A stretch of 64,000 nucleotides of DNA from JAAYED01 sp040772225 (lineage in GTDB: Bacteria > Chloroflexota > Anaerolineae > UBA1429): assembly GCA_040772225.1 (NCBI GenBank), contig JAXGYO010000002.1:1984001-2048000 (forward strand). Direction: 5' to 3'. This document shows positions 18,272-26,920 of the stretch, in pieces. Each line of letters begins with the position of its first letter. Positions within the stretch are counted from its first letter, which is position 1. The translations under genes and the position numbers were made by a program. The notes below the pieces were generated by a model. That model saw only the letters and a program-made list of their open reading frames with translations, was not told the DNA's origin and did not search any database.

Positions 18272-18978
18272 CTCAGCCCCCCCGGCCTGCTCATGCTGCC
18301 GAGCCAGTCGAAGAGTAGAAAGTCAAGCCGTCCGCGCAGCGCGCTAAAGAACGACAACATCGCGCCGGCGAGCAGGGCCGCCAACACCAGCAAGATCATC
18401 GCGCGTCCGAACTGGCCAACGCGCCGTCCAAGCCAGTTCCAGACGTTGTTTGTGCCCGGTTGCCCGGCACGGTAGTGATAGGCGCCCAGAACGGCCAGTG
18501 TGGTCAGCAGCATAAAGGCAGCATCCAGAGCAAAGGCCCAACCCCGCAACCCGCCCCCATAGTCGATCGGTGCCAGTGATACGATGCTGGCGGCCATCTG
18601 GGGCACCAGCGTGCCCCGCAGCACGCCTCCGATCGCCACAGCGGCGCCCACGCCCAGCAGCAGCGCCAGAGGGATCCCGGCGAGCCGCGCTGTGGGCTGC
18701 CAACCCCGTCCCAGCAAGAGGGCAGCCAGCGCGAGCATGATGGCATAGGGCCAGGCAGCGGCCGGTTCTCGCAGAAGCAGTGCTATTCGCGGCGCCAGGA
18801 CATGGTTCCAGGCCAGCGCAGCCGCGTACCCGGCCGAGATGCCGACAAAGAGATACTGCGTGATCCGAAAGACAGGATTGTCTTTGATCACAAAGCTCAT
18901 CACGGCCAGGGTGAGCAGGGCCGCCACCCAGAGGCCGATTAGCTCTGGCAGAGAGCCGGTAGCCAGTGATCCGCTCAT
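18268..18978 (-). CDS. Polytopic membrane protein, unknown
   Basis: A 236-residue protein with about six hydrophobic segments (for example IGLWVAALLTLAVMSFV, ITQYLFVGISAGYAAAL, YAIMLALAALLLG, LALLLGVGAAVAIGG, AMILLVLAALLAGAML) and an amphipathic C-terminal stretch. The start at 18978 is chosen because it overlaps the previous gene by 4 nt (ATGA); a longer frame upstream reads out-of-context sequence. No family recognised. Confidence 0.75.
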   Translation of the reverse strand: MSGSLATGSLPELIGLWVAALLTLAVMSFVIKDNPVFRITQYLFVGISAGYAAALAWNHVLAPRIALLLREPAAAWPYAIMLALAALLLGRGWQPTARLAGIPLALLLGVGAAVAIGGVLRGTLVPQMAASIVSLAPIDYGGGLRGWAFALDAAFMLLTTLAVLGAYHYRAGQPGTNNVWNWLGRRVGQFGRAMILLVLAALLAGAMLSFFSALRGRLDFLLFDWLGSMSRPGGLR

Positions 18979-20174
18979 GGCTGCCGCTCCGAGCTGTGCC
19001 GTCCGGTCACGACCAATCCCAGGACAAAGGCGATCACCAGGACGATCCAAAGCGCCAGAAAGCCATCGGCGCTGCGGAGCGACCGCAGCGGGCCCGATGC
19101 CGCGGATGGTGTGCTGCTGGGGGGGATACCCCCGTACGCCCCGGAGACGAGGGCAGCGAGCTGGCCGCTGTCAGCGTAGGGGATCAGCAGCGGTTCGATG
19201 GCCGCCGTGGTGAGCATCAACAGGGGAGCGTCGGTTCGTGATCCGATCTGCTCGATCCAGCGGCGCGCGACGTTGGCATCGTCCGTCAGGACCAGGATCG
19301 CATCTGCGTCAACGGTCTTGTTCAATCCGTTCAAGATCGTCAGGCGCTCCAGCGGCGTGCCGGCGGCGTCGGTCTGCGCAAAGGCGGCCGCGAGATCGGT
19401 TGCCGCCAGGCGCAGGCCCGTGGCGTCCCCCGCCAGATAGCCGAGCAGAACATAGTCAGTGCCATAGCGCAGTGGGACCCCGCCTCTGGCCAGGCTCTCC
19501 AGCGATTGGCGCGCGACATCGACGCCTTCCGGCCGGCTGCTCAGCGCTACGAGTGCCACTGAGCCGGCAGCGAGATCTGCCACGGCCGCCTGGCCTGCGG
19601 GGGCCAGTTCGGCCCCGGCGGAGGGGGCATAGTCGTAGGCGACGATCACGCGGTTCCCGGGCTGCAGCGCGTCCAGAGCGGCTGCAAAGGCGGCAACACC
19701 GGGTTGCGGGCTGTGGGCGCCGTCCAGGCGGCGACCCGTGATGAGGGGGGCCAGCGCCGCCAGGATGATCAGTAAAGCGAGGGCGAGTCGCCAGGGCCGT
19801 TCGGGCACAGGCGCCGCGAGTGGTGCGGCGGGCTGGCGCGGCGGCCCGAGTGGCGGGGGCGCAGAGGCGATCCGCTGAAAGAGCGCCGCATCCTGACGTT
19901 CCTGCTCGGTGGGTGCCGCCTCAGCGTGTTGCGTGGCCTCTGGCATTTGCGGCAGGGTTACCGGGGGCAAGAGCCCTGTGAGCCCGGCCAGGGGATCATC
20001 CTCATCCCAGGGGTCGCCGTTCTCTGCCTCGCCGTGTATATCGCTCGCGTTTGCGCCATCGGCGGCCGCGCCAGCATCATCGTCCTCTCGATCCGGTTGC
20101 AGCGGGAGGCCACACCAGCGGCAATGTTTGGCATCCTCTCGGTTCTCACCCTGACAGTGCGGACACAGGCTCAT
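18975..20174 (-). CDS. Zinc-ribbon membrane protein with extracytoplasmic domain
   Basis: A 399-residue protein. Residues 4-22 form a zinc ribbon (CPHCQGENREDAKHCRWCG), followed by an acidic low-complexity linker to about 120, a membrane helix (LALALLIILAALAPLITG, about 130), a soluble domain of about 215 residues, and a second helix near the end (FLALWIVLVIAFVLGLVV). The soluble part (PGNRVIVAYDYAPSAGAE..., VALSSRPEGVDVARQSLESL) repeatedly suggests an alpha/beta fold without catalytic motifs. It is inside the eight-gene operon; role unknown. Confidence 0.75.
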   Translation of the reverse strand: MSLCPHCQGENREDAKHCRWCGLPLQPDREDDDAGAAADGANASDIHGEAENGDPWDEDDPLAGLTGLLPPVTLPQMPEATQHAEAAPTEQERQDAALFQRIASAPPPLGPPRQPAAPLAAPVPERPWRLALALLIILAALAPLITGRRLDGAHSPQPGVAAFAAALDALQPGNRVIVAYDYAPSAGAELAPAGQAAVADLAAGSVALVALSSRPEGVDVARQSLESLARGGVPLRYGTDYVLLGYLAGDATGLRLAATDLAAAFAQTDAAGTPLERLTILNGLNKTVDADAILVLTDDANVARRWIEQIGSRTDAPLLMLTTAAIEPLLIPYADSGQLAALVSGAYGGIPPSSTPSAASGPLRSLRSADGFLALWIVLVIAFVLGLVVTGRHSSERQP

Positions 20175-20183
20175 GGCGATGAT

Positions 20184-20795
20184 CTACTCCACCGTATAGG
20201 GGCGATCGATTCCCAGCAGGATACGCAGCCCGGCAGCCGTGGCGCCCAGAGCCACGCCCAGCAGGATGCCGCGCGCAGCCGCGGTCACGGGCACGGCCAG
20301 CATCCAGTCGCGCAGGGCGGGCAACAGCGGGGAGATGGCATCGCTGGCTGCGACTTGAAGCAGCAAAAGCAGCAGCGCCAGACCGATCAGGGTTCTGGCG
20401 CCCCGTGGCCCCAGGCGCCCGGCGCGATACACGGCATTGATCAGCACAAAGGTCATCAGTCCCATCATCGTTGCCTGGATGGGTGTGTAGAGGTGCCGAA
20501 AGACCCAGCTCATGGCGGCTGAGCCAGGGAGCGCCACGCCGATGCCAAAGGTGATCAGGAGGGCGGCGAGGAGCACGGAGCGATAGAGGCTCTCCGGCTC
20601 GCCGCGGGCGATCCCGGCCCCATGTGTTACCGCCAGATGGCCCGTGGCGAACAACAGCGCGGCGGCTGCAAGTACCAGGGCCGTCTCCAGCAGCAGGCGT
20701 GCCGGGGCAGCGAGCCAGGGCGGCGCCAGCACCATGTCCAGCAGGACGACCGTCCCGGCGATCACGGCGACGGCAACCGGCAGGATACGCTTCAT
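20184..20795 (-). CDS. Polytopic membrane protein, unknown
   Basis: A 203-residue protein with about six transmembrane helices (starting MKRILPVAVAVIAGTVVLLD, then LLLETALVLAAAALLFATG, SVLLAALLITFGIGVALPG, IQATMMGLMTFVLINAVY, LIGLALLLLLLQVAA). Three bases separate it from the gene before it and nine from the one after, so it is part of the same operon. No family recognised. Confidence 0.72.
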   Translation of the reverse strand: MKRILPVAVAVIAGTVVLLDMVLAPPWLAAPARLLLETALVLAAAALLFATGHLAVTHGAGIARGEPESLYRSVLLAALLITFGIGVALPGSAAMSWVFRHLYTPIQATMMGLMTFVLINAVYRAGRLGPRGARTLIGLALLLLLLQVAASDAISPLLPALRDWMLAVPVTAAARGILLGVALGATAAGLRILLGIDRPYTVE

Positions 20796-20798
20796 CGC

Positions 20799-21584
20799 CT
20801 AGCCCCCATAGCCTGCAGAGGTCAGCAGCACGGCGATGACGATGATGGTGATGATCAGCCAGCGCAACCAATCCTCGGCGAGCAGGCTGCCCAGAGTCAG
20901 CGGGCGGTGAAGATAGGCGCCGGCGGCGAAGAGGTCCTCGCCGGGGAGTGCGCTCTCACCTGAGACAGGATCCTCTGCCAGGCCCGACAGAGCGGCCCCG
21001 GCGGGGTCGGCCGTCACGCTCAGCAGCGGGGCACCGGAGAACGGTGCCGACGCGACACACCAGAGCCCCTCGGCCTCAAAGGAGCCCGCCAGCAGAGTGG
21101 CCGTGCGCTTGTCCTGCCAGATATCTGCCGAAACGGCGCTGGCCAGAGCCAGCGGCGCGGAGCCCGTGAAGCAGATCTCATCCGGTTGGCCGCTGGCACC
21201 AAGCTGGTGGCGCTCCCGGTTACTCTGGAGGCAATTCAGGGCCAGCAGCAGGCTCACCGGATTGGCCGTTCGCAGGGGTGCGGACTGGTCGGCGCGTGCC
21301 TGCTGGGCGGAGATATAGTCGTACAGTGTCGCCAGAGCGGCGGCCTCCGGCCCCGCGGCATCCTGCAGGCCGCCCGCCAGCCAGAGCACGACCGGCGCGC
21401 CCGTCTCTACGCTGCGCTGGCTAAGCTGCGGGAGTCTGCGCCAGGGAGCGATGGCGCGCAGCGGCGTTCTCAAGCCGGCGCTGACCCGCAGGGTGAACAG
21501 GATGAGCAGCGGGACAAAGAGGATCAGCGCTACGCGCACGGCCGTGTCGCTGTTGGCGATCAGGCTGGCGCCATAGCCGCTCAC
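20799..21584 (-). CDS. Bitopic membrane protein with extracytoplasmic domain, unknown
   Basis: A 261-residue protein with an N-terminal helix (VALILFVPLLILFTLRV, about 16-33), an approximately 190-residue soluble domain, and a C-terminal helix (WLIITIIVIAVLLTSAGYGG). The start is the GTG at 21584, which overlaps the preceding stop (GTGA) and has GGGAAAGGG upstream; a longer frame would duplicate bases of the neighbouring gene. Its layout mirrors the zinc-ribbon protein two genes on, so the two may act together at the membrane. Function unknown. Confidence 0.7.
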   Translation of the reverse strand: MSGYGASLIANSDTAVRVALILFVPLLILFTLRVSAGLRTPLRAIAPWRRLPQLSQRSVETGAPVVLWLAGGLQDAAGPEAAALATLYDYISAQQARADQSAPLRTANPVSLLLALNCLQSNRERHQLGASGQPDEICFTGSAPLALASAVSADIWQDKRTATLLAGSFEAEGLWCVASAPFSGAPLLSVTADPAGAALSGLAEDPVSGESALPGEDLFAAGAYLHRPLTLGSLLAEDWLRWLIITIIVIAVLLTSAGYGG

Positions 21585-21871
21585 AGGGTACCCTTTCCCT
21601 GCGAGTTGCTCCCCTGGCGGTCGTGCGCCGGGCTGGAAAGTGGGATGTCGCCCGAGGATTGTCCAGGGGCATCCTTCAACCAGGCGCGATGGCGCCTCAG
21701 CGTTTCTCTCTGTGACGGGGTGCACAGGGACTCGGCCATCAACAGCAGTTGATCCAGTACCAGACGCCAGGGCCTCAGCAACGCCAGCACTGAAGCGGGC
21801 AGAGGACCGGCGCACGGGCTCGCCCCCGCCAGTCGTATGCCCTCCGCTACAGTGGTCGTGCTGTCGTCCAT
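21581..21871 (-). CDS. Small hypothetical protein
   Basis: A 96-residue soluble protein, rich in Ala, Leu and Arg in its middle (LPASVLALLRPWRLVLDQLLLMAESL) with a polar tail. It starts with ATG 21871, 37 nt after the HEAT-repeat gene, and its stop overlaps the next gene's GTG. No family recognised; the coupling is the main support for its being real. Confidence 0.55.
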   Translation of the reverse strand: MDDSTTTVAEGIRLAGASPCAGPLPASVLALLRPWRLVLDQLLLMAESLCTPSQRETLRRHRAWLKDAPGQSSGDIPLSSPAHDRQGSNSQGKGTL

Positions 21872-21908
21872 GATCTGCAACACGCCGGTGACCCCCTTTG
21901 GGGATTGT

Positions 21909-22844
21909 CTAGGGTCGGCGCCTGCCCCGGCCGACCAGGCGGATGACTGCCGCCCGCAAGGCATGCCATATCCCCTGTTCGCGCTGCCCGATCGCCTGGA
22001 TGGCACTCAAGGCAACTTCGCCAACGGACCGGCCAAATAGCGTGAAGGAGTCGTTCAAGACGCCTTCCAGTGCCGGAAGCGAGGCCGAGGTGCCGGCTAC
22101 TTCCAGTGAGCGTGCCGCTTGCCAGCGCACTTCACCCTGCGGGTCGCCTAGAGAGGACTGTAGCGCCTCGCGCGCGTCTTTGCCGGGCAGGCGCCCGAGC
22201 GCCGCCAGGGCTGCAGTCCGGGTGAGCGCCGGGCCTTCCTGTGCCATCTCGACCAGCGGGGCTGTTGCACGCCGGTCGCCAATTGCGCCCAGAGCATCTG
22301 CGGCAGCGCGGCGCACCCAGAGCGACGTGTCCGCCAATGCCGCGATGAGGTCATCGGTCGACTCGAGCGCGCCCAGTTGACCGAGCCCGCCGGCGGCCGC
22401 GGCACGCACCTCTGCACTGTCATCCTTGAGCGACTGCTCGAGCAGCGCCACGGCTGTGGGATGCGGCCAGCGGCCGAGTGCCTCTGCAAAGGACGCGCGT
22501 TGCGCGGCGTCCGGCGAGGCGAGACCCTCCCGCATGACCTCCAGGAGCTCGCTCAGCGTCATGGCGTCGGAGGAGCCCATGGTCAGAACCTGGCCGAGGT
22601 CCTCAGGGCGCTGCAAACACCGGGCGGATTTTGCCAGAGCGAGGCTCGCTTCCCAGCGCACCATGGGATCGGCGTCGCTCAGGCACGAAACCATGGATTC
22701 AACTGCGGTCCGATCGATATGTCCTGCGCAGGCTGCGATCTCCTCGCAGCGCACGATGGGATCCGGCCGATCACAGGAAGGGGCTGCCACCGCTTCGGGC
22801 GCCGGCCCTGTGATAGTATTCATGTTATTCAATTTATATCCCAT
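21909..22844 (-). CDS. HEAT/PBS-lyase repeat protein
   Basis: A 311-residue protein built of about seven helical repeats of roughly 31 residues (for example DSAEVRAAAAGGLGQLG, DTSLWVRRAAADALGAIG, DPQGEVRWQAARSLEVAG). Such repeats act as protein-binding scaffolds. It is the first gene of the minus-strand operon, downstream of a good promoter. ATG 22844 is used; ATG 22823 in the same frame is an alternative because neither has a clear ribosome site. The first 40 nt are unusually AT-rich for this genome. Confidence 0.82.
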   Translation of the reverse strand: MGYKLNNMNTITGPAPEAVAAPSCDRPDPIVRCEEIAACAGHIDRTAVESMVSCLSDADPMVRWEASLALAKSARCLQRPEDLGQVLTMGSSDAMTLSELLEVMREGLASPDAAQRASFAEALGRWPHPTAVALLEQSLKDDSAEVRAAAAGGLGQLGALESTDDLIAALADTSLWVRRAAADALGAIGDRRATAPLVEMAQEGPALTRTAALAALGRLPGKDAREALQSSLGDPQGEVRWQAARSLEVAGTSASLPALEGVLNDSFTLFGRSVGEVALSAIQAIGQREQGIWHALRAAVIRLVGRGRRRP

Positions 22845-22877
22845 TTTATTGCATTTTTCTGTAAAAGCAGCATAAAG

Positions 22878-22906
22878 AGTATAGCATGGCGCCGGAGGGG
22901 CTGCAA
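22878..22906 (-). promoter_or_regulatory. Promoter for the HEAT-GlmL operon
   Basis: On the minus strand: TTGCAG (22906-22901), 17-nt spacer, TATACT (22883-22878) preceded by TGC (extended -10). The start of transcription would lie about 26 nt before ATG 22844. Confidence 0.65.
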
Positions 22907-22930
22907 GCCATTGGCCCCGGGCATCAAGCT

Positions 22931-22959
22931 TTGACACTGGCCATGGGCCATGTTACCAT
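22931..22959 (+). promoter_or_regulatory. Candidate promoter for the UvrD/PcrA helicase gene
   Basis: TTGACA (22931-22936), 17-nt spacer, TACCAT (22954-22959); about 50 nt before the GTG start and divergent from the HEAT operon promoter. Confidence 0.5.
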
Positions 22960-23009
22960 CTTCCGTGCGCTGTCTCCGGGCAGCGATCTGTTTCTGGAGG
23001 GGCGCCGTC

Positions 23010-25340
23010 GTGGAACGCTTGCTGGAGGGCTTGAATAGCGCACAGGTGGAGGCCGTACAGGCACCTGATGGGCCGGTGCTGGTCCTGGCCGGCCCGGGAT
23101 CGGGCAAGACCCGCGTGTTGACGCATCGCGTGGCCTACCTGATCGGTGAGCGCGGCGTTTCCCCCTACAGCATTCTGGCGGTGACCTTTACCAACAAGGC
23201 AGCCCGCGAGATGATCGCCAGGCTGAACAGCCTCATCGGCCCGGACTGCCAGCGGCTGACGATCGGCACCTTTCACAGCGTGTGCGTGCGTATCCTGCGC
23301 CGGGAGGCGTCCCATCTCAGTCTGGACAGCAATTTCGTCATCTATGACGCGGACGATCAGCGACGTCTGGTCACCCAGGCGATCAAAGAGCTGAATCTGG
23401 ACAACAAGCAGTACCGTCCCACGGCCGTCCATGGCGCCATCTCGCGGGCCAAGAACGATCTGATCCGCGTAGATGCGTACCAACCACCCACCTACTGGCA
23501 TGAGGCGGTGGCCCGGGTGTATGAGCGCTACGAGGCGCTGCTGGGCGAGCACAACGCCCTCGACTTTGATGACCTCCTGATCAAGGCCGAGGAGCTCTTT
23601 CGCGAGCACGACGATGTGCGCCAGCGTTACCAGAGGCGCTACCGCCATATTCTGGTGGACGAGTTCCAGGACACCAATCGCGCCCAGTACGAGCTGCTCA
23701 AGCATCTGGTGGATGAGCGGCAGGGAAGTATCTACTGCGTGGGCGATGAGGATCAGAGCATCTATAGCTGGCGGGGCGCCGACTTTCGTAACGTTCTCCG
23801 TTTTCGCCAGGACTATGCTCAGGCACAGGTCTTTTTGCTGGAACAGAACTATCGCTCCACGGGAAACATTCTCAAGGCGGCGCGGAACGTCATCGCTCGC
23901 AATGTCCTGCGCCATGACAAGTCGCTCTGGACCGAGAATCCCGAGGGCGAGCGCCTGCAGCTCTTTGAGGCGTACGACGAGCGCGAAGAGGCCGAGTATG
24001 TGGTCCAGGAGACGTTGCGGCTGGTGAGCCAGGGCGTTTGCCGGCTGCGTGAGTGTGCCGTCATGTTCCGCACCAACTCCCAGTCACGGGCGCTGGAGGA
24101 TGCGCTCATGGGACGCGGGGTGCGCTACCAGCTGGTGGGATCGGTGCGGTTCTACCAGCGCCGGGAGATCAAGGATGCCCTGGCCTATCTGCGCCTGATC
24201 TATAACCCGGACGACGAGATCTCACTCTTGCGCGTTATCAACGTCCCCTCCCGCCTGATCGGCGACAAGACGATCGCGCAATTGCGTGGCTGGGCAGGGC
24301 GGCAGGGGCTATCCATGGGGTGGGCACTGCTGCGGCTGGCCGAGCTGGATGCGCAAAGGTCCGATGAAGGTGCGCGGATCGGCAGCGTCGCGCTGCGGCG
24401 CCTGACGGACTTTGGGCTGCTGTTGGCGCGGGCGCGGGCTGCGCTTCCCGAGCAGACGCTGACCGCGCTGCTGCGTCAGGTGATGGAGGACACGGGCTAT
24501 ATCGAATCGTTGCGTGACGGGACCGAAGAGGGCGAGGAGCGGATCGCCAACGTGCGCGAGCTCTTTTCCGCGGTCGAGCGTTACGATGGCATCACCGCTG
24601 AGGAGGCCCTGGCGACCTTCCTGGAGGAGGTGGCCCTGGTCTCCGATGTGGACGAGCTCCGGGATGAGGCAGATGCCATGACGCTCCTGACGCTGCATGC
24701 GGCCAAGGGCCTGGAGTACGATGTGGTGTTTATGGTGGGCATGGAGGAGGGGCTCTGTCCGCACTCGCGCTCTATGGATGATCCGGACCAGATGGAAGAG
24801 GAGCGACGGCTCTGCTATGTGGGCATGACCCGCGCCCGGCGGAGGCTGTATCTTGTATACACCTTCAGACGGACGATCTTTGGCAATGCCGACGTCCGGG
24901 TGCCCTCGCCGTTTCTGGCCGATATCCCCGCCGAACTGGTGGACGGCAATGTCCGGCGCCAGACGACGCGTCCTGCGACGCCCCGCGAGCCTGTTCCTGC
25001 GCGCCCTCCCGTGCCGGCTCAGAGCCGCCGCGAGCTGTTCGACCGGCGCCGCGAGCGGGTGCAGCAGGCGCGGCTGCAGGAGGCGGAGCGCCTGCAACCG
25101 CGCGGCGAGCGCCGGCCTGCCGGGCCGCGCCCCGATGCGCCTGCTCCGCGCGAGGAGCGCGCGCCGCTCCAGGAGGCCGCCTTCCATGCCGGGGAAAAGG
25201 TCGTGCATCCGATCTTTGGTGCCGGCATCGTCGTGGGCAGCAAGATCGTTGGTGGCGACGAGGAGGTCACAGTCGCCTTTACCGACAAAGGCATCAAGCG
25301 GCTCATGACCCAGTACGCGCACCTGGAAAAGACAGACTGA
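23010..25340 (+). CDS. pcrA: UvrD/PcrA-type superfamily 1 DNA helicase
   Basis: A 776-residue ATP-dependent 3'-5' helicase of DNA repair. Motifs: NSAQVEAV (Q motif), AGPGSGKTRVL (Walker A, about 27-37), VDEFQDTN (Walker B), VGDEDQSIYSWRGAD, LEQNYRST, TLHAAKGLEYDVVF and EERRLCYVGMTRARRRLYL. The C-terminus has a Pro/Arg-rich linker and a Tudor-like end (KVVHPIFGAGIVVG) typical of PcrA. The GTG at 23010 with GGAGG upstream is preferred over an earlier in-frame ATG whose extra 20 residues do not fit the family. Confidence 0.95.
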   Translation: MERLLEGLNSAQVEAVQAPDGPVLVLAGPGSGKTRVLTHRVAYLIGERGVSPYSILAVTFTNKAAREMIARLNSLIGPDCQRLTIGTFHSVCVRILRREASHLSLDSNFVIYDADDQRRLVTQAIKELNLDNKQYRPTAVHGAISRAKNDLIRVDAYQPPTYWHEAVARVYERYEALLGEHNALDFDDLLIKAEELFREHDDVRQRYQRRYRHILVDEFQDTNRAQYELLKHLVDERQGSIYCVGDEDQSIYSWRGADFRNVLRFRQDYAQAQVFLLEQNYRSTGNILKAARNVIARNVLRHDKSLWTENPEGERLQLFEAYDEREEAEYVVQETLRLVSQGVCRLRECAVMFRTNSQSRALEDALMGRGVRYQLVGSVRFYQRREIKDALAYLRLIYNPDDEISLLRVINVPSRLIGDKTIAQLRGWAGRQGLSMGWALLRLAELDAQRSDEGARIGSVALRRLTDFGLLLARARAALPEQTLTALLRQVMEDTGYIESLRDGTEEGEERIANVRELFSAVERYDGITAEEALATFLEEVALVSDVDELRDEADAMTLLTLHAAKGLEYDVVFMVGMEEGLCPHSRSMDDPDQMEEERRLCYVGMTRARRRLYLVYTFRRTIFGNADVRVPSPFLADIPAELVDGNVRRQTTRPATPREPVPARPPVPAQSRRELFDRRRERVQQARLQEAERLQPRGERRPAGPRPDAPAPREERAPLQEAAFHAGEKVVHPIFGAGIVVGSKIVGGDEEVTVAFTDKGIKRLMTQYAHLEKTD

Positions 25341-25363
25341 TCTCCCCGTCTCTGTACAACTCC

Positions 25364-25393
25364 TTGCGGAGGCTGTGCGCCCACGGATATAAT
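25364..25393 (+). promoter_or_regulatory. Promoter giving an apparently leaderless transcript
   Basis: TTGCGG (25364-25369), 18-nt spacer, perfect TATAAT (25388-25393). The expected transcription start is at or next to the ATG at 25400, and there is no room for a ribosome-binding site. Confidence 0.6.
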
Positions 25394-25399
25394 CCGCCC

Positions 25400-26920
25400 A
25401 TGAGCACCTCTCCCCGGCCTGCTCCGCCGTCATTGTGGACATTGCTGCCGCTCCTGACTGCGGCCGTGTGCTTGACGGCCTATGTCGCCACTGCGGCACC
25501 GGGGCTCACCTGGGCGCACGATGGCGCCGATGGCGGCGACCTGATCGCGGCCTGCGAGACGGGCGGCGTGCCGCACCCATCCGGCTACCCCACCTACTGC
25601 CTGCTGGCGCGGCTCTGGGCCAGGCTAGCGCCCGGAGACCTGGCGCGCCGTTATACGCTGTTCTCCGCGCTAACCGCGGCCGTATCCGCGGGCCTGATCG
25701 GCGATCTGGCGCGGCGGCTCTGGCTCCGGGCAGGCGGCGGGAGATACGAGTCTGTCGCCATCGCGGCGGATTGCGGGTTGATCTGGGGTCTGGGGCCGGC
25801 GCTCTGGTCCCTCGCGGTCATCACAGAAGTCTACACCCTGCACGCCCTCTTTGCTGCGCTGCTGCTCTGGCGCGTGTTGACCCTGCGAAAGTGCAGTCCG
25901 CTAGCGGCCTGGGTAGCGCTGGGGCTCGTGGCCGGGCTGGGACTCGGTAACCATCTCACGCTGGCGCTCCTCCTGCCGGGTTTGCTGCTCTGGCTCTGGC
26001 CTCTGTTGACGCGGCGCAAGGCTCTGGCCGCCCTCGGGGGCCTGGCGCTCGGCCTCTGCGCCTACCTGTACCTGCCGCTGGCGGCGCGCGGCAACCCGTT
26101 GGTGGCCTGGGGGGACCCAGGCACCTGGCGCGGTTTTTGGTGGCTGGTGAGCGGCCAGATGTATCGTGGCTATGTGATGGCAACGCCGCTGGCCCATTGG
26201 CCGGTCCGCATCGCGGACCTGGCCGCGCGTGCGATACAACAGTTCACGCTCCCCGGGCTCGCCCTGGTGTTGCTGGGGACAGAGTCTGCGCTGCGTCATG
26301 GAACGTTACGCCAGCGCTGGGCCGGCGCGCTGCTGGTCAGCCTCCCTGCCCTCTATGCGCTGGGATACAACACCAGCGACTCGCACGTCTATCTGCTGCC
26401 GGTCTGGATGCTGGGCGCCCTGGCTCTCGTGCCCGGCGCCATGGCCGCGTCGCAGGCGCTGGCCGGGCGTCCCCGGTTGAGGGGGCTCCTGCCCATGACG
26501 CTGCTGGCGGTTGGCCTCTGGCTGGGTGTCACACAGTACGTTGTCCAGGACCTCAGCGATGATCGGATCGCGGAGGATTGGCTCAAGACGGTCGCCACAG
26601 AAACGTCTGAAGGGGCGCTGGTGATCACCGGCGAGGACGGCCAGACCTTTGCGCTGGATTACTGGCAGTGGGCGCAGGGGGAGCGTCGCGATCTGGTGGT
26701 GGTGGACCCCGAGTTGTGGGCCTATCCGTGGTACCGGCGCCAGCTCAGCATCCGGCATCCCGATGTCGCGCTCCCTTTGGAGGGGTCGCTGGAACAGGTC
26801 GTGGCCGCCGGAGTGGCACGTGGCCCCGTGTACCTGGCGACGCGCCGGCCATCGCTGGAGGCGGGCTATGAAGTGCGGGCGGCTGGCGCGCTGTGGGAGC
26901 TCCGCGCGATCCCTCAGTAG
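25400..26920 (+). CDS. DUF2723-like polytopic membrane protein
   Basis: A 506-residue membrane protein with roughly ten to eleven hydrophobic helices and a C-terminal soluble part of about 130 residues. The motif GGDLIAACETGGVPHPSGYPTYCLL near residue 45 matches the conserved segment of the DUF2723/TMEM260 family, which is related to membrane glycosyltransferases. The likely role is therefore sugar transfer from a lipid-linked donor, but this is inferred. A TATAAT box sits 7 nt before the ATG. Its end overlaps the convergent glycosylphosphotransferase gene by 7 nt. Confidence 0.82.
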   Translation: MSTSPRPAPPSLWTLLPLLTAAVCLTAYVATAAPGLTWAHDGADGGDLIAACETGGVPHPSGYPTYCLLARLWARLAPGDLARRYTLFSALTAAVSAGLIGDLARRLWLRAGGGRYESVAIAADCGLIWGLGPALWSLAVITEVYTLHALFAALLLWRVLTLRKCSPLAAWVALGLVAGLGLGNHLTLALLLPGLLLWLWPLLTRRKALAALGGLALGLCAYLYLPLAARGNPLVAWGDPGTWRGFWWLVSGQMYRGYVMATPLAHWPVRIADLAARAIQQFTLPGLALVLLGTESALRHGTLRQRWAGALLVSLPALYALGYNTSDSHVYLLPVWMLGALALVPGAMAASQALAGRPRLRGLLPMTLLAVGLWLGVTQYVVQDLSDDRIAEDWLKTVATETSEGALVITGEDGQTFALDYWQWAQGERRDLVVVDPELWAYPWYRRQLSIRHPDVALPLEGSLEQVVAAGVARGPVYLATRRPSLEAGYEVRAAGALWELRAIPQ

